From: Dolichospermum planctonicum
Lineage (GTDB): Bacteria; Cyanobacteriota; Cyanobacteriia; Cyanobacteriales; Nostocaceae
DNA length: 64,000 nucleotides
Assembly (NCBI RefSeq): GCF_005402965.1
Contig: NZ_BJCF01000011.1
Location: 1-64,000 of the forward strand
Direction: 5' to 3'
Shown: in pieces, positions 45,447-54,980 of the stretch
Layout of the letters: each line of letters begins with the position of its first letter
Position numbering within the stretch: the stretch's first letter is position 1
The notes under the pieces: generated by a model
The model's database searches: none
Told to the model about the DNA's origin: nothing
Seen by the model: only the letters and a program-made list of their open reading frames with translations
Made by a program: the position numbers and the translations under genes

Positions 45447-46406
45447 TTAATAGCCAAAATGGTGTTTATCAAGGTTAAATTTTGCCAATTCAATTCTATA
45501 ATGTTGATATCCTAACCATCTTCCTTTTAAGGATGCTTGCAATTTTTTGGTAGCAAGTTGTCCTTGTTTGGGAAAAAGTCGCAGCCATTGACATATTCCT
45601 AAACTTTCCCTTGTACCTACTAAAACTGACCAAAATAAAAATACAATCCGACGCAAAGGAGAAAGATGTTCTAATAAAACTAGGGTTTCATTATGGACTA
45701 GGTTAATTAATGCAATGTCGTTGAAGTTGTGCCGTTGATCTTCATCAAAACGTTGGGCTGGATAGTGATCTACAGCAATACTGGGATCATAAATCATTTT
45801 CCAACCTGCTCGTTTTAAGGTCAGAGTAAAGGACATTTCAAAATGCACTTGTGCGCCAGTGCCTTTCATTCTTTCGTCAAAGCGTAATTTTCCAATAGCT
45901 TGGGTGCGGAAGCTCATATTCACACCTTTAAGAATATCAACTTCACGGGGTGCGCCAATTCCTAAATGATGATTGCCTATAACGCGCCCAAACCATTGCA
46001 ATTTACCAACAACTGGTTGGTACTTGTCTTCTAGTTTTCCCCCTTGATAAATCCAATCACGGCCACCAACTCCGCCAATGTGAGGATCAGCCAAGAAATG
46101 GGTATTAATTTTAACCAACCAGTCGGAATGGGGGGCCGCGTCATCGTCGGTGATGGAAAGAATGTCACCGTTGACTTTGACTAGTCCAGTGTTAAGGGCG
46201 GCCACTACTCCCGGCTGACTGACGGTAACGGTTTCTAGGGGTAGATGGTGGTGCTGTTGGGCGAGAAACTGCTGAGTTTCTGTGTCTGTATCCCTGATGA
46301 CGACGATGGCCTGATCAACTGGTTTAGTTTGCTGTTCTAGGGCTTTCAGACAGCGGTACAGGTCTTGAGGACGGCGATAGGTGGGGATGAGAACTGTGTT
46401 TCTCAT
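45447..46406 (-). CDS. Glycosyltransferase family 2
   Basis: This 319-aa GT-A enzyme has LIPTYRRPQDLYRCLKALE at the start and the metal-binding DDDAAPHSDW motif (about residue 90). EVDILKGVNMSFR and the catalytic-side GTGAQVHFEMSF follow. The C-terminal part carries helices, and no clear membrane anchor is seen. Its first 83 bp overlap the 3' end of the preceding glycosyltransferase in another frame. Confidence 0.92.
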   Translation of the reverse strand: MRNTVLIPTYRRPQDLYRCLKALEQQTKPVDQAIVVIRDTDTETQQFLAQQHHHLPLETVTVSQPGVVAALNTGLVKVNGDILSITDDDAAPHSDWLVKINTHFLADPHIGGVGGRDWIYQGGKLEDKYQPVVGKLQWFGRVIGNHHLGIGAPREVDILKGVNMSFRTQAIGKLRFDERMKGTGAQVHFEMSFTLTLKRAGWKMIYDPSIAVDHYPAQRFDEDQRHNFNDIALINLVHNETLVLLEHLSPLRRIVFLFWSVLVGTRESLGICQWLRLFPKQGQLATKKLQASLKGRWLGYQHYRIELAKFNLDKHHFGY

Positions 46407-47526
46407 GGTTGGTTAATTCCGCAAATATATTGAGATAGTTTTGTGCCATATTTGTCCAACTATGTTTTTCCGCTAGGACGCGGGCAGCTTGTGCCATTTG
46501 TTGACGGAGTGGGCGATCGCTGGCTAATATAGATAAACTAGCTGCTAAACTATCAATGTGATCGGTTTCTGGCAAGACAATTCCTGCTTCTGCTGTGACT
46601 AATTCTGCACCCCCTGTAGCGGTGGCTGTAATCACAGGTAAGCCAGAAGCCAATGCTTCTAGTAGTACAAGGGTGCAAGCTTCGTAACGGGAAGGAAATA
46701 CAAAAAAATCTGCTGCTTGCATAATTTGGGCAATATCTCGACGATATCCCAAAAAATGTACTCGTTCACTGATACCTAAATTATTTGCCAATTCTAAAAA
46801 CGGACTTCCTTTTGTATTGCCAACTACAGCTAAATGTAAATCAGCAACTTTTTTTAAAGCTTTTAATACCGTATCTAAATTTTTTCTCGGTGTGCGAATA
46901 TCTCCGGCAAATAATGCCAAATTAACATTTTCCGGTAAACCTAATAGGCTACGAGAAGTAACACCAGGAGTAAATTCTTGTAAGTCTACACCATTGACAA
47001 TTACCCGAATTTTTTGGCGAGGTACACCAATGCTAACCAATTCTTCCGCTACTTTTTCGGAAACAGCAATAATACTTTTAGCCTGAGAAAAAGCTTGTTT
47101 TTCCCAATAGGAATTAGCGGCGGTAAATAACCATTGATATAAACCGTAAAAATCTTTACGACTGCGAGAAATATGCACAGGCGATCGCCACCATGAACTA
47201 TGAACAAAATGCACAGCATTTACATCTGCTGCACTCATAGTAATTGCACCATTGACTTTAATTAAATCCAAATTACCTCGATTTTTATCCAACCAAGCTG
47301 CACTTTTTTTCGCAAAAATGAAATTGCGGATAAATTCGCTAGGATAACCTTCCACTGGGATATAAATCCAATTAACTGCACGATTTTCTAATAATTCAGG
47401 GGCAACTTCACTGGCTAATAATGTTAATTGATAACCCCGACGAATTGCTTCTTGAGCTACTTCATAATTAACTCGTCCTTGACCATCACCTTTTTTGATT
47501 TTGTGGGTAACAATACAAAGTTTCAC
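46324..47526 (-). CDS. Glycosyltransferase family 4
   Basis: This 400-aa GT-B protein opens MKLCIVTHKIKKGDGQGRVNYEVA. VNGVDLQEF, LALFAGDIRTPRKNLDTVLKAL, VHFLGYRRDIAQIM and SRYEACTLVLLEALASGLPVIT give the donor domain. The last 27 or so residues (KHSSHPHLSPSSRPVPLSES) are low complexity and overlap the next gene, so the stop of an ancestral version may have been lost. Confidence 0.9.
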   Translation of the reverse strand: MKLCIVTHKIKKGDGQGRVNYEVAQEAIRRGYQLTLLASEVAPELLENRAVNWIYIPVEGYPSEFIRNFIFAKKSAAWLDKNRGNLDLIKVNGAITMSAADVNAVHFVHSSWWRSPVHISRSRKDFYGLYQWLFTAANSYWEKQAFSQAKSIIAVSEKVAEELVSIGVPRQKIRVIVNGVDLQEFTPGVTSRSLLGLPENVNLALFAGDIRTPRKNLDTVLKALKKVADLHLAVVGNTKGSPFLELANNLGISERVHFLGYRRDIAQIMQAADFFVFPSRYEACTLVLLEALASGLPVITATATGGAELVTAEAGIVLPETDHIDSLAASLSILASDRPLRQQMAQAARVLAEKHSWTNMAQNYLNIFAELTNHEKHSSHPHLSPSSRPVPLSESPRTAN

Positions 47527-47538
47527 TTATTACCTCTC

Positions 47539-48525
47539 TTAAACATTCAAGATTTTATTTGTTAAATTGGGGGGAATAAAACTGATAATCAGGGCAGCTA
47601 AAGTTCGCAAATTAAATTTTTGTTCACTTAAAGTCTGCCAAAAATAACGGCGAGCATCTAGGATTTTTTGATCTCGTAATAAGCCAATTCCTAGAGTTGT
47701 ATTAGCTGCTAACCATTTTTTTCTAAAGTGGGAATTAAATTCCTTTAAACGTTCATCCTCCATAAAGACTTGATAACAGAAGATTTCACTTTTACCTTTA
47801 CGAATTTTTGCTTGAACGTTACGTTTTCCACTGAGCATAGTATCAGTTTGTTCATGGGCGCGATATCGTGTTAATCTTTCTGGTTGATAGTAGACTCCAT
47901 GGCCAGATATACAACAAAGATATGTTAAATATAGATCCCACATTCCTCCAACTTCTGGTGGAATCATCTCCCAATTAATTAAACTATTACGAATTACAGC
48001 AGCCGCAGCGGTAGATATACTTTTATCAATTAGGCCAATTTTGTAGAAATTTTGATGAATTCCTGGGGTGATTTTATCTCGCTTAAATCCCCGTGAATTT
48101 TCCTCAGTTCCAGAATAATTAATTTGTCCTTGAGCGTCAATAATATATTGGTCGCAAAAAGCGAGAATTAAATCAGGATTTGCTTCTAAAGGGGGTACAA
48201 GTTTGACTAAAAAATCTTCATTCCACATATCATCATCATGGAGACTGGCAATATATTTACCTTGTGCCATTTTAAAAGCATGAAGTTGATTAGCTAACAT
48301 CCCAATATTTTCTGGGTGTCGGTGAAATTTAATGCGTGAATCGTTAAATGATTCTATTAAAGATGCAGGATTTTCTGAACTACAATTATCACAAACTATA
48401 ATTTCAATATTTTCATAAGTTTGTTGAACTGCACTATTAATTGCTTGTTTCAAGTATTCTGGGCGATTATAGGTAGGGATAATAACGCTAACTAGGGGTT
48501 GTGTGAGTTGAGAATTAATAAACAT
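47539..48525 (-). CDS. Glycosyltransferase family 2
   Basis: I start this at the ATG at 48525, which has an AAGGA site nine bases upstream, giving about 328 aa. The frame extends 12 codons further but that stretch lies in palindromic repeat DNA. VSVIIPTYNRPEYLKQAI begins the GT-A fold and SLHDDDMWNEDFL holds the DxD metal site. The C-terminal part is helical. It follows a GT4 gene and precedes another in the same direction. Confidence 0.92.
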   Translation of the reverse strand: MFINSQLTQPLVSVIIPTYNRPEYLKQAINSAVQQTYENIEIIVCDNCSSENPASLIESFNDSRIKFHRHPENIGMLANQLHAFKMAQGKYIASLHDDDMWNEDFLVKLVPPLEANPDLILAFCDQYIIDAQGQINYSGTEENSRGFKRDKITPGIHQNFYKIGLIDKSISTAAAAVIRNSLINWEMIPPEVGGMWDLYLTYLCCISGHGVYYQPERLTRYRAHEQTDTMLSGKRNVQAKIRKGKSEIFCYQVFMEDERLKEFNSHFRKKWLAANTTLGIGLLRDQKILDARRYFWQTLSEQKFNLRTLAALIISFIPPNLTNKILNV

Positions 48526-48553
48526 GATTGCAATTCCTTGATTTTTAATTGAT

Positions 48554-48582
48554 ATCCCCAACTTCTTAAAGAAGTTAGGGAT
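48554..48582. repeat. Dispersed palindrome (CCCGACTTCT family), copy 4
   Basis: ATCCCCAACTTCTTAA and AGAAGTTAGGGAT form a near-perfect hairpin. It overlaps the 3' end of the upstream GT4 gene (stop at 48575), so part of the repeat is translated. Confidence 0.75.
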
Positions 48583-49708
48583 GTTTAAATTCAGTAATAG
48601 TTTGTGAGTAGATTTTTTCTAATTTGTGAATGTGAAGATCAAGAGAAAATTCTTGCTGAAACCATTGTTGACCTTCTTCACCCATTAATCGGCTTTTGTG
48701 ATAGTTTGTTGCTAATTCGTTGATGGCATCTGCGAGATTTTGAATATGATTAGGTGTAATTAAAATACCTGTTTTACTATTTTGTACATATTCGGGAATA
48801 CCACCAATTGAACTGGCAATTATGGGACGATAATGGGCATAGGCTTCTAGAGTTACTAGACCAGCGGGTTCAGGCCAAAGACTGGGAAAAACTACAGCTA
48901 AACACTGTTGATAAAGTGTTTTTAATTTGTCTTTATTACACCAACCATGCCAGGTAATACGCCTATTCAAACCTATTTTTTTAGCTAATTGTTCCATCTT
49001 AGATTTAATCCAACCTTCACCAGCAATATCAAGATGAATATTGGGGTTAGTCTTTGCTAAAGCTTTGAGTAACCATTCAATTCCTTTATCGGGAACAATG
49101 CGACCAACAAACAAAATTCGCTGATTTTGATGAATTTCTTGAGTTAAAGATGTCGTGGGATATTTAGGTTGTTTTACACCACAGTGAAGTGTAATTACCC
49201 GATGAGGTGATAAACCATTATTAATAATTTGCTCCCGCACATAATTACTATTAGCAATTATAGGAATATTGATTTTTTTAGCATTGCTGAGAAAATCGTA
49301 ACTACTCCGCCAATTTTGCCATATTTTTTCCGGTCTACGACTACCACAACCATCTACTAAATGTCCCCAAGTACAGCCAAGGGGGTGCATATTGCGATCG
49401 CATTTCTGTTGACGATTTGCTAAATATTTTGTGCCACTAGGACAGTAACTACAATGATTATGAAGTGTAAATATCGCCGGGCATTCTCCCCGCAATTCTG
49501 CTAAAAATTCTGGATCATGAAGGTGGAGTAATTTACATTGTCCTTGGTCTAAATTTTGGAAAGAATTAATATGGTGATTACTCACTCCTAAGATTTCCGA
49601 ATTTACCAAAGAAGCTATATAAGTTTCTAATCCACCACCACCTTTAATATTAGCAGCAGAACATTGATATATTTTCTGTTGAGAAACTATTGCATGATTC
49701 ATATTCAA
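48575..49708 (-). CDS. Glycosyltransferase family 4 with cysteine-rich insert
   Basis: This 377-aa GT-B protein has NIKGGGGLETYIASL at the start. ILFVGRIVPDKGIEWLLKAL, ITWHGWCNKDKLKTLY and SLWPEPAGLVTLEAYAHYRPIIAS give the donor domain. An insert at about residues 85-120 has CSYCPSGT, KCDRN, GCTWG and GCGSRR, a set of six cysteines as found in a subgroup of GT4 enzymes that may bind metal. Its last codons overlap the dispersed palindrome. Confidence 0.9.
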   Translation of the reverse strand: MNMNHAIVSQQKIYQCSAANIKGGGGLETYIASLVNSEILGVSNHHINSFQNLDQGQCKLLHLHDPEFLAELRGECPAIFTLHNHCSYCPSGTKYLANRQQKCDRNMHPLGCTWGHLVDGCGSRRPEKIWQNWRSSYDFLSNAKKINIPIIANSNYVREQIINNGLSPHRVITLHCGVKQPKYPTTSLTQEIHQNQRILFVGRIVPDKGIEWLLKALAKTNPNIHLDIAGEGWIKSKMEQLAKKIGLNRRITWHGWCNKDKLKTLYQQCLAVVFPSLWPEPAGLVTLEAYAHYRPIIASSIGGIPEYVQNSKTGILITPNHIQNLADAINELATNYHKSRLMGEEGQQWFQQEFSLDLHIHKLEKIYSQTITEFKHP

Positions 49709-49770
49709 CTTCTTGATCTTATTGGTTATTAGCTATAACAGTTAACGGGAACTTAATTTTATAGTCAAAT

Positions 49771-50634
49771 TCAGCCAGAAATATCTAAATTCAACCAAAA
49801 CTTATGTCTGACATCATTAACATAGTGTCTCAAAGCAATTTTCCTTTTATCGAACTTTTCTAAATACTGAAATTGGTCATCAACACTTAAAATAAACTTG
49901 GTTTTATCCAGAGGCTTTGCCTGATTATTGTGCATAGCTAAATGCACTACAGTTTGTTCTGTAAAATAAACAGGTACATCTACAAATTCAGTAACACGCT
50001 CTAAAGAACTTACCCAATTTATTTGCTGTTTTAGTATAAAAAACCCTGCATTTACTGGATTTAATTTTTCATGATTATGTAATATTATCCGTTCATCTAA
50101 TGACGGTAAACAATCAGGTAAATACCAAGAATAACTATCATCTGAATCACATAAATTTACAAGTTCCTCAGCACCGGGAAAAAAGAGAATATCAGCATCA
50201 GTGTAAATTGTAGGTTTATCAATAGAAATTGAAGTTAATACAGCCAATCTTCTCCAAAATGCCATAATCGCACGATGAGGATAATTTACTACGTAATTTG
50301 AAATAGGTTTAGGTATATCACCTATTACTAAATCTTTCCATTCAATAACATCAACACAGGAATTTATTCGGCGTAAAATATTACGAGAAGATGACGAATA
50401 GCTACCATCAGAAATGACAATAAATTTGTTAGGAATACCAACATAACGAATAAATGACCTAATATTTGCTACTTGAATAGCGAAATCCCGTTCACAAGAA
50501 AAAGCATAGACATCTATATTGGCTTTTTTCTCTGGAGTCAGTGGAAAATTGACAATATTATTAATGGCTTTATTATATAAAAAACGATGAATTTTTGCTT
50601 GAAATTTTGCAGAATGATAGCCTATATTTACCAT
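49771..50634 (-). CDS. GT8-like nucleotide-sugar transferase candidate
   Basis: This 287-aa protein looks like a GT-A fold. After IDVYAFSCERDFAIQVANIRSFI, the YTDADILFFPG segment (about residue 142) provides a DxD metal site. Later segments, NPVNAGFFILKQQ and YFTEQTVVHLAMH, resemble the acceptor region of family 8/77 transferases. I am confident in the class but not the family. It lies between two glycosyltransferase genes of the polysaccharide locus. Confidence 0.7.
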   Translation of the reverse strand: MVNIGYHSAKFQAKIHRFLYNKAINNIVNFPLTPEKKANIDVYAFSCERDFAIQVANIRSFIRYVGIPNKFIVISDGSYSSSSRNILRRINSCVDVIEWKDLVIGDIPKPISNYVVNYPHRAIMAFWRRLAVLTSISIDKPTIYTDADILFFPGAEELVNLCDSDDSYSWYLPDCLPSLDERIILHNHEKLNPVNAGFFILKQQINWVSSLERVTEFVDVPVYFTEQTVVHLAMHNNQAKPLDKTKFILSVDDQFQYLEKFDKRKIALRHYVNDVRHKFWLNLDISG

Positions 50635-50752
50635 TGTTTTTATCCAAAAAATAAACAGAATACTTGATTAAAAGATGAAACTTAAGAGTGCAATTGAAAT
50701 TTTTATATTGTTTCATTACACCTTGAATTTGTCTGATGCTTATGTACGGTAA

Positions 50753-52222
50753 TTAACCTACTTTACAATGAAAATAATTAGTTAAAGTTGCGGTTGAGCA
50801 AATACTGTCAAAAATTTTTAAGTAGTCTTGCACCAGAATTTGATAACTTAATTCATTTTTTAAATGACTGCGATCAAATCGTAAAGGAGAGCCAGAAAAC
50901 TTAGCTGTTATTATGTGAGAAATTACTTCATTCATAGCTTTTACATCCGTAGGTTCTACTAACCAAACACCTGGTTTATCTTGTAAGTAATTCCAGTTTT
51001 CTCCATGAGGTACTGCTGCTAAAATAGGTCTATCTGTCATCAAATATTCATAGGTTTTACAAGAAATTCTTCCTCCTTGTGAACCATCTGGACGATTTGG
51101 TAAAGTTATTAATAATAAATCTGCTTGTCTAGCTAATTGAATAGCTTGAAAGTGAGGTAATGCTCCACATACAGTTACTATATCTGTTAGATTTTGATTT
51201 TCTAAAACTCGATTAACCACAAATTCTGGAAAACTATTACCATAAATCGAGAGTTTGATTTTGCTTTGCCATTCCGGGTTTTCTGCATTTACTTTTCTGA
51301 TAGCTTCACCCACAAAAACTGGACTAGAACTACGATAATCAATTTTTGCTCGTTCATAATATCCCCATTTCAACCAAGCATGATAAAGTTTTTTCAGCAA
51401 GGTTTGTTCTTGAGGTAAATGATAGAAATCATACCAGCCATTCATCCCACCTGTATAAATAATCTCAAAAGATGAATTATCATTTTTCGAGTTAATAGGA
51501 GTAGCAAAATCTAAAGGATCTGCACCACAACGAATTAAATGAAACTTTGATTTTTGCGTTTCAGGCTGACGATTTTTGACTACATCTAAATTGAATTGAG
51601 AAACATAAACTACCGCATTTGCTTGTCGAACATAAAGGTTTTCTAGCCAAATTTCGAGATGATAATGTAACCAACTGACAGACTTAGGGTGCATATCAGT
51701 ACAAATAAGTGAATCATCTAAACTAACTATTAAAGGTAACCTTGTGAGGAATTTTAGCGCAACTCCCACTAAACCTGCAGAATAGGGCATCATAATCACA
51801 AAAATAGCATCTGGTTGTTGCTTTTTAATTAATTGATAGCCTTTTAATACTGCTGGTAAAAACCAAAATATCTCTGAATCTGGCCAAATTAATAATGTTA
51901 ATATTTTCTCAAGTCTCAGTTTTCCTAGCCATGTAATTAAAGTTTGTGGATACCAACTTTTTACATAATGAATATTAGATTTTTCTGATAAATAACCATC
52001 CTGTGTAGCTGTTAATACATTGATTTGCCAAGTTTTTTGAAATTCTCCCAATAGTTTATTAGCCCTATGGGCAATTGGCGTTCTTAAAGGTGGTAAATAA
52101 TGGGCTATACAAAAAAGTTTTGGCTGATTTTGTAATTTTTCTGCCAAGTTATTTTGATAATTAGTAGATTTGTTTACTTTAGCAAAAGTTAAGGATAGAA
52201 ATCCTAAAAAAGAATTATTCAT
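50753..52222 (-). CDS. Glycosyltransferase, GT4-like
   Basis: This 489-aa protein has a GT-B layout. LFCIAHYLPPLRTPIAHRANKLL starts the acceptor domain, LIRCGADPLDF marks the hinge, and FEIIYTGGMNGWYDFY, DIVTVCGALPHFQAIQLARQADLLLI and GRISCKTYEYLMTDRPILA form the donor domain. The usual E-x7-E is replaced by K-TYEYL. In the Anabaena HEP island a glycosyltransferase follows hepA at this position. Confidence 0.85.
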   Translation of the reverse strand: MNNSFLGFLSLTFAKVNKSTNYQNNLAEKLQNQPKLFCIAHYLPPLRTPIAHRANKLLGEFQKTWQINVLTATQDGYLSEKSNIHYVKSWYPQTLITWLGKLRLEKILTLLIWPDSEIFWFLPAVLKGYQLIKKQQPDAIFVIMMPYSAGLVGVALKFLTRLPLIVSLDDSLICTDMHPKSVSWLHYHLEIWLENLYVRQANAVVYVSQFNLDVVKNRQPETQKSKFHLIRCGADPLDFATPINSKNDNSSFEIIYTGGMNGWYDFYHLPQEQTLLKKLYHAWLKWGYYERAKIDYRSSSPVFVGEAIRKVNAENPEWQSKIKLSIYGNSFPEFVVNRVLENQNLTDIVTVCGALPHFQAIQLARQADLLLITLPNRPDGSQGGRISCKTYEYLMTDRPILAAVPHGENWNYLQDKPGVWLVEPTDVKAMNEVISHIITAKFSGSPLRFDRSHLKNELSYQILVQDYLKIFDSICSTATLTNYFHCKVG

Positions 52223-52294
52223 TGCTATTATTATCTACATTATTTACCTGGATAATTTGAGTAATTAAAACCGGATTTATGATTTATAATCATA

Positions 52295-54139
52295 TTAATC
52301 ATCATGTCTATGGCTAACTTCATACTGCATTTGGTGATATTGCCAAAGTTTACCTTTTTGTGCTAAAAGTTCTTGATATTTACCCTGTTCTACTATTCGT
52401 CCCTGTTCTAAAACTACAACTTTATTTGCCTTAGCAATAGTAGAAAGACGGTGAGCAATAGCAATTACTGTGCGGCCAGCAGATAGCTTTTCTAGTGACT
52501 CTTGAATTAAACGTTCAGAAACAGAATCTAAGGCACTTGTAGCTTCATCTAAAATCAAAATTTCTGGATTTCTCAGCAATGCCCGGGCAATAGCAATTCT
52601 TTGTCTTTGTCCGCCTGATAACCGAACACCTCTATCTCCTAATTGTGTATTAAACCCCTCCGGCATTTCTAAAATAAATTCTAGAGCATTTGCCAATCGA
52701 GCGGCTTCTTTAATTTCCGTTTCTGTTACTTTTGGTGTACCATAAGCAATATTTTTCCAAACAGAAGTATTGAAAATAAATGTATCCTGACTAACAACTG
52801 CTATCTGACGACGAAGAGAGTTGATTTCAAATTTGCGAATATCAACTTCATCTATATAAATATAGCCATCACTAGCATCATGAAAACGAGGAATTAAATC
52901 TGCAAGTGTAGTTTTTCCGGCACCAGATGAACCAATTAATGCCGTCATTTCACCTTGTTTAATTGAGAGAGTAATATTATGTAAAACTCGTTGATTAAGA
53001 CCATAATCAAAATCTACAGATACTAAATCAATTGACCTTTTTAAACCTAGAAATTTGAGTGTGCCATTTTGAAAGTAGATTTTATCATCAGTTTTCAGGA
53101 GATTCTTAATATTTTCTACTGCTCCGGATTGGGTAGTTAAAAAAGCTACAACTCCATTCAAATCTTGAGTCATAGGGATAATGCGAAATAGTACAAAGAA
53201 AAAGGTCAACAAAGCTGAAACCTTCATTAAACCTGTGACTAGTGCCACAATGATCATACTAATCAGAATTAGAGTAGATATACTCTCAGCTAAAGGTTTA
53301 ACTACCAAAGAAATCCAGTAAACACTTTTCAAAGTGTCAACTATTTTTTCACTTGCTTTATAATACCGTTTGCGCTCAAATTCTTGAGTAGAAAAAGCAT
53401 GAATTGTGCGTATACCTTGAATAAACTCTAGCGTCCTAGAAGTAAAGTTATCATTAGCTGTAGTAATACCAAAACTACGTTCTCTAATTTGTTTATTTAG
53501 TGTAGATAATGCCACCGCCAAAAGACTAAATAGCAAAATTGAAACTATGGAGAGTTTCCATGAAAGGATAAACAGGGAAACAGAATAGACTATGAGTGCG
53601 AAGATTCTAGTAATTAAAAAAGCTATACCCCCAAAAATTTGTCTAATTCTCTCCATTTCATTGGTGAGTATATTAATTAATTCTCCAGATTTTTTCTGAT
53701 TAAAATAGCTGAGAGTTTGAGCCTCCAATTGTTCAAAAACTCTTTTACGGAGCGTGTCTACTAAACTTATTTCGCTAAACTGGATGCAAATTTGTGCTAA
53801 GTAGTTAAAAGATGCACGCATACAGGTTGTGATCACAATTAAAGCTGATACTCGATATAATCGATCATTTACTGAACCATTAATTCCTAAAATCAAAATA
53901 TCAAACCACTCAATTCCTGTTTTTACCGGTTCAGCACCAGGAGTAGTTAAACTTTGCAAGAATACCAATAGAAATCCTAAACCAAACCCTTCAAAACTTG
54001 CAGATAAAATTGAAAACACTAAGGCTAAAATTGCTACAATTCGAAAATGTTTAAATTGTCGTAATATTAACCGATTATTTTGCCAAAAACTTGTAGCCTG
54101 GAAGAGTTTTACCGTTGACAGTATAAATGCTGTCTGCAT
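52295..54139 (-). CDS. hepA: HepA-like ABC exporter of heterocyst envelope polysaccharide
   Basis: This 614-aa half-size ABC exporter has an N-terminal membrane domain with six helices (about 35-330) and a C-terminal ATPase. Walker A is GSSGAGKTTLADL, the signature is RLSGGQRQRIAIARAL, Walker B is ILILDEATSALDS, and the H-loop is IAHRLSTI. The start (FWQNNRLILRQFKHFRIVAILALVFSILSASFEGFGLGF) is, in my memory, close to Anabaena HepA. HepC lies immediately upstream, which repeats the Anabaena order. In heterocysts HepA is needed to deposit the envelope polysaccharide that limits oxygen entry. Without that context it would be called MsbA-like. Confidence 0.88.
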   Translation of the reverse strand: MQTAFILSTVKLFQATSFWQNNRLILRQFKHFRIVAILALVFSILSASFEGFGLGFLLVFLQSLTTPGAEPVKTGIEWFDILILGINGSVNDRLYRVSALIVITTCMRASFNYLAQICIQFSEISLVDTLRKRVFEQLEAQTLSYFNQKKSGELINILTNEMERIRQIFGGIAFLITRIFALIVYSVSLFILSWKLSIVSILLFSLLAVALSTLNKQIRERSFGITTANDNFTSRTLEFIQGIRTIHAFSTQEFERKRYYKASEKIVDTLKSVYWISLVVKPLAESISTLILISMIIVALVTGLMKVSALLTFFFVLFRIIPMTQDLNGVVAFLTTQSGAVENIKNLLKTDDKIYFQNGTLKFLGLKRSIDLVSVDFDYGLNQRVLHNITLSIKQGEMTALIGSSGAGKTTLADLIPRFHDASDGYIYIDEVDIRKFEINSLRRQIAVVSQDTFIFNTSVWKNIAYGTPKVTETEIKEAARLANALEFILEMPEGFNTQLGDRGVRLSGGQRQRIAIARALLRNPEILILDEATSALDSVSERLIQESLEKLSAGRTVIAIAHRLSTIAKANKVVVLEQGRIVEQGKYQELLAQKGKLWQYHQMQYEVSHRHDD

Positions 54140-54251
54140 AGTTTTCCTTGTTTTTAATTAGGTGCATAATTCACGATGAAAAACATCAAAACAGGAAATA
54201 TTCATCCAATAGAAAATTAGATAATTTCCCTGATCTGTAGGCATTTAAATT

Positions 54252-54980
54252 TTAGCCTTTATCTGCCATATATTGATAAATTCGGTTAGTTGATTTAACT
54301 TTTTTCTGTTCTTCTAAACTTAATTTGACTGCATCTTCTAAAGATAAACAATGATTGTTAATTAAGCAATATTTTCCCTGCAATACATTCAATAAATTAG
54401 AGAAAATATCCAGAAAGTATTTACATAAACCAGAGGGGAAATTTCTGGTATCATCTTTGAACTTTGAGTGAAATTTGATCGCCTGAAAAAGTTGACCATT
54501 TGCGCCAACATACCATTCATAATTAAGCAGAATTCTGGCGGAATATATTTGCATAATTATCAATCCTCCAATCAGAAATGGCATCATAAATAAGAGTAAA
54601 AATAACGCAAAATTCCAATCAATTATTCTTGAAAAAAATCTGAAAAATTCATTACTTTTTTTTGGCAATTTCTGATAACTAGGAATACTCATAAATATGG
54701 GCTTATTAGCCTTTTGACAAGCATCTGCCCAAAGTCTTAATAAAGAATCACCGATTTTTGGATCTATGCTCACTAAGGTAATTGGAGAATGTTTTAAGCA
54801 CTCTATTAAAGATTGTTGATTCTCTAGTGAAGCTAAATAGGGATGTGGCAATTTTCCAGAACTTTTGACTAATAACTTTCCTCTGCGCCATTTTAATGTG
54901 CAGGATAGGGAGCTAATATTTTCAGACTGCTGAGGTATAATAGAGTTATTATTTAGATTAGAAATAACTGAGGTTGGCAT
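54252..54980 (-). CDS. hepC: HepC-like envelope polysaccharide protein
   Basis: This 242-aa protein has an N-terminal soluble part and a hydrophobic hairpin (WNFALFLLLFMMPFLIGGLIIMQIY, about residues 127-151). The C-terminal part reads like a degenerate bacterial sugar transferase (LFQAIKFHSKF, GKYCLINNHCLS), related to WcaJ-type priming enzymes but without a complete catalytic signature. It lies 112 bp before hepA, which is the hepC-hepA arrangement of Anabaena. Its role is in heterocyst envelope polysaccharide formation, either priming or export. Confidence 0.82.
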   Translation of the reverse strand: MPTSVISNLNNNSIIPQQSENISSLSCTLKWRRGKLLVKSSGKLPHPYLASLENQQSLIECLKHSPITLVSIDPKIGDSLLRLWADACQKANKPIFMSIPSYQKLPKKSNEFFRFFSRIIDWNFALFLLLFMMPFLIGGLIIMQIYSARILLNYEWYVGANGQLFQAIKFHSKFKDDTRNFPSGLCKYFLDIFSNLLNVLQGKYCLINNHCLSLEDAVKLSLEEQKKVKSTNRIYQYMADKG

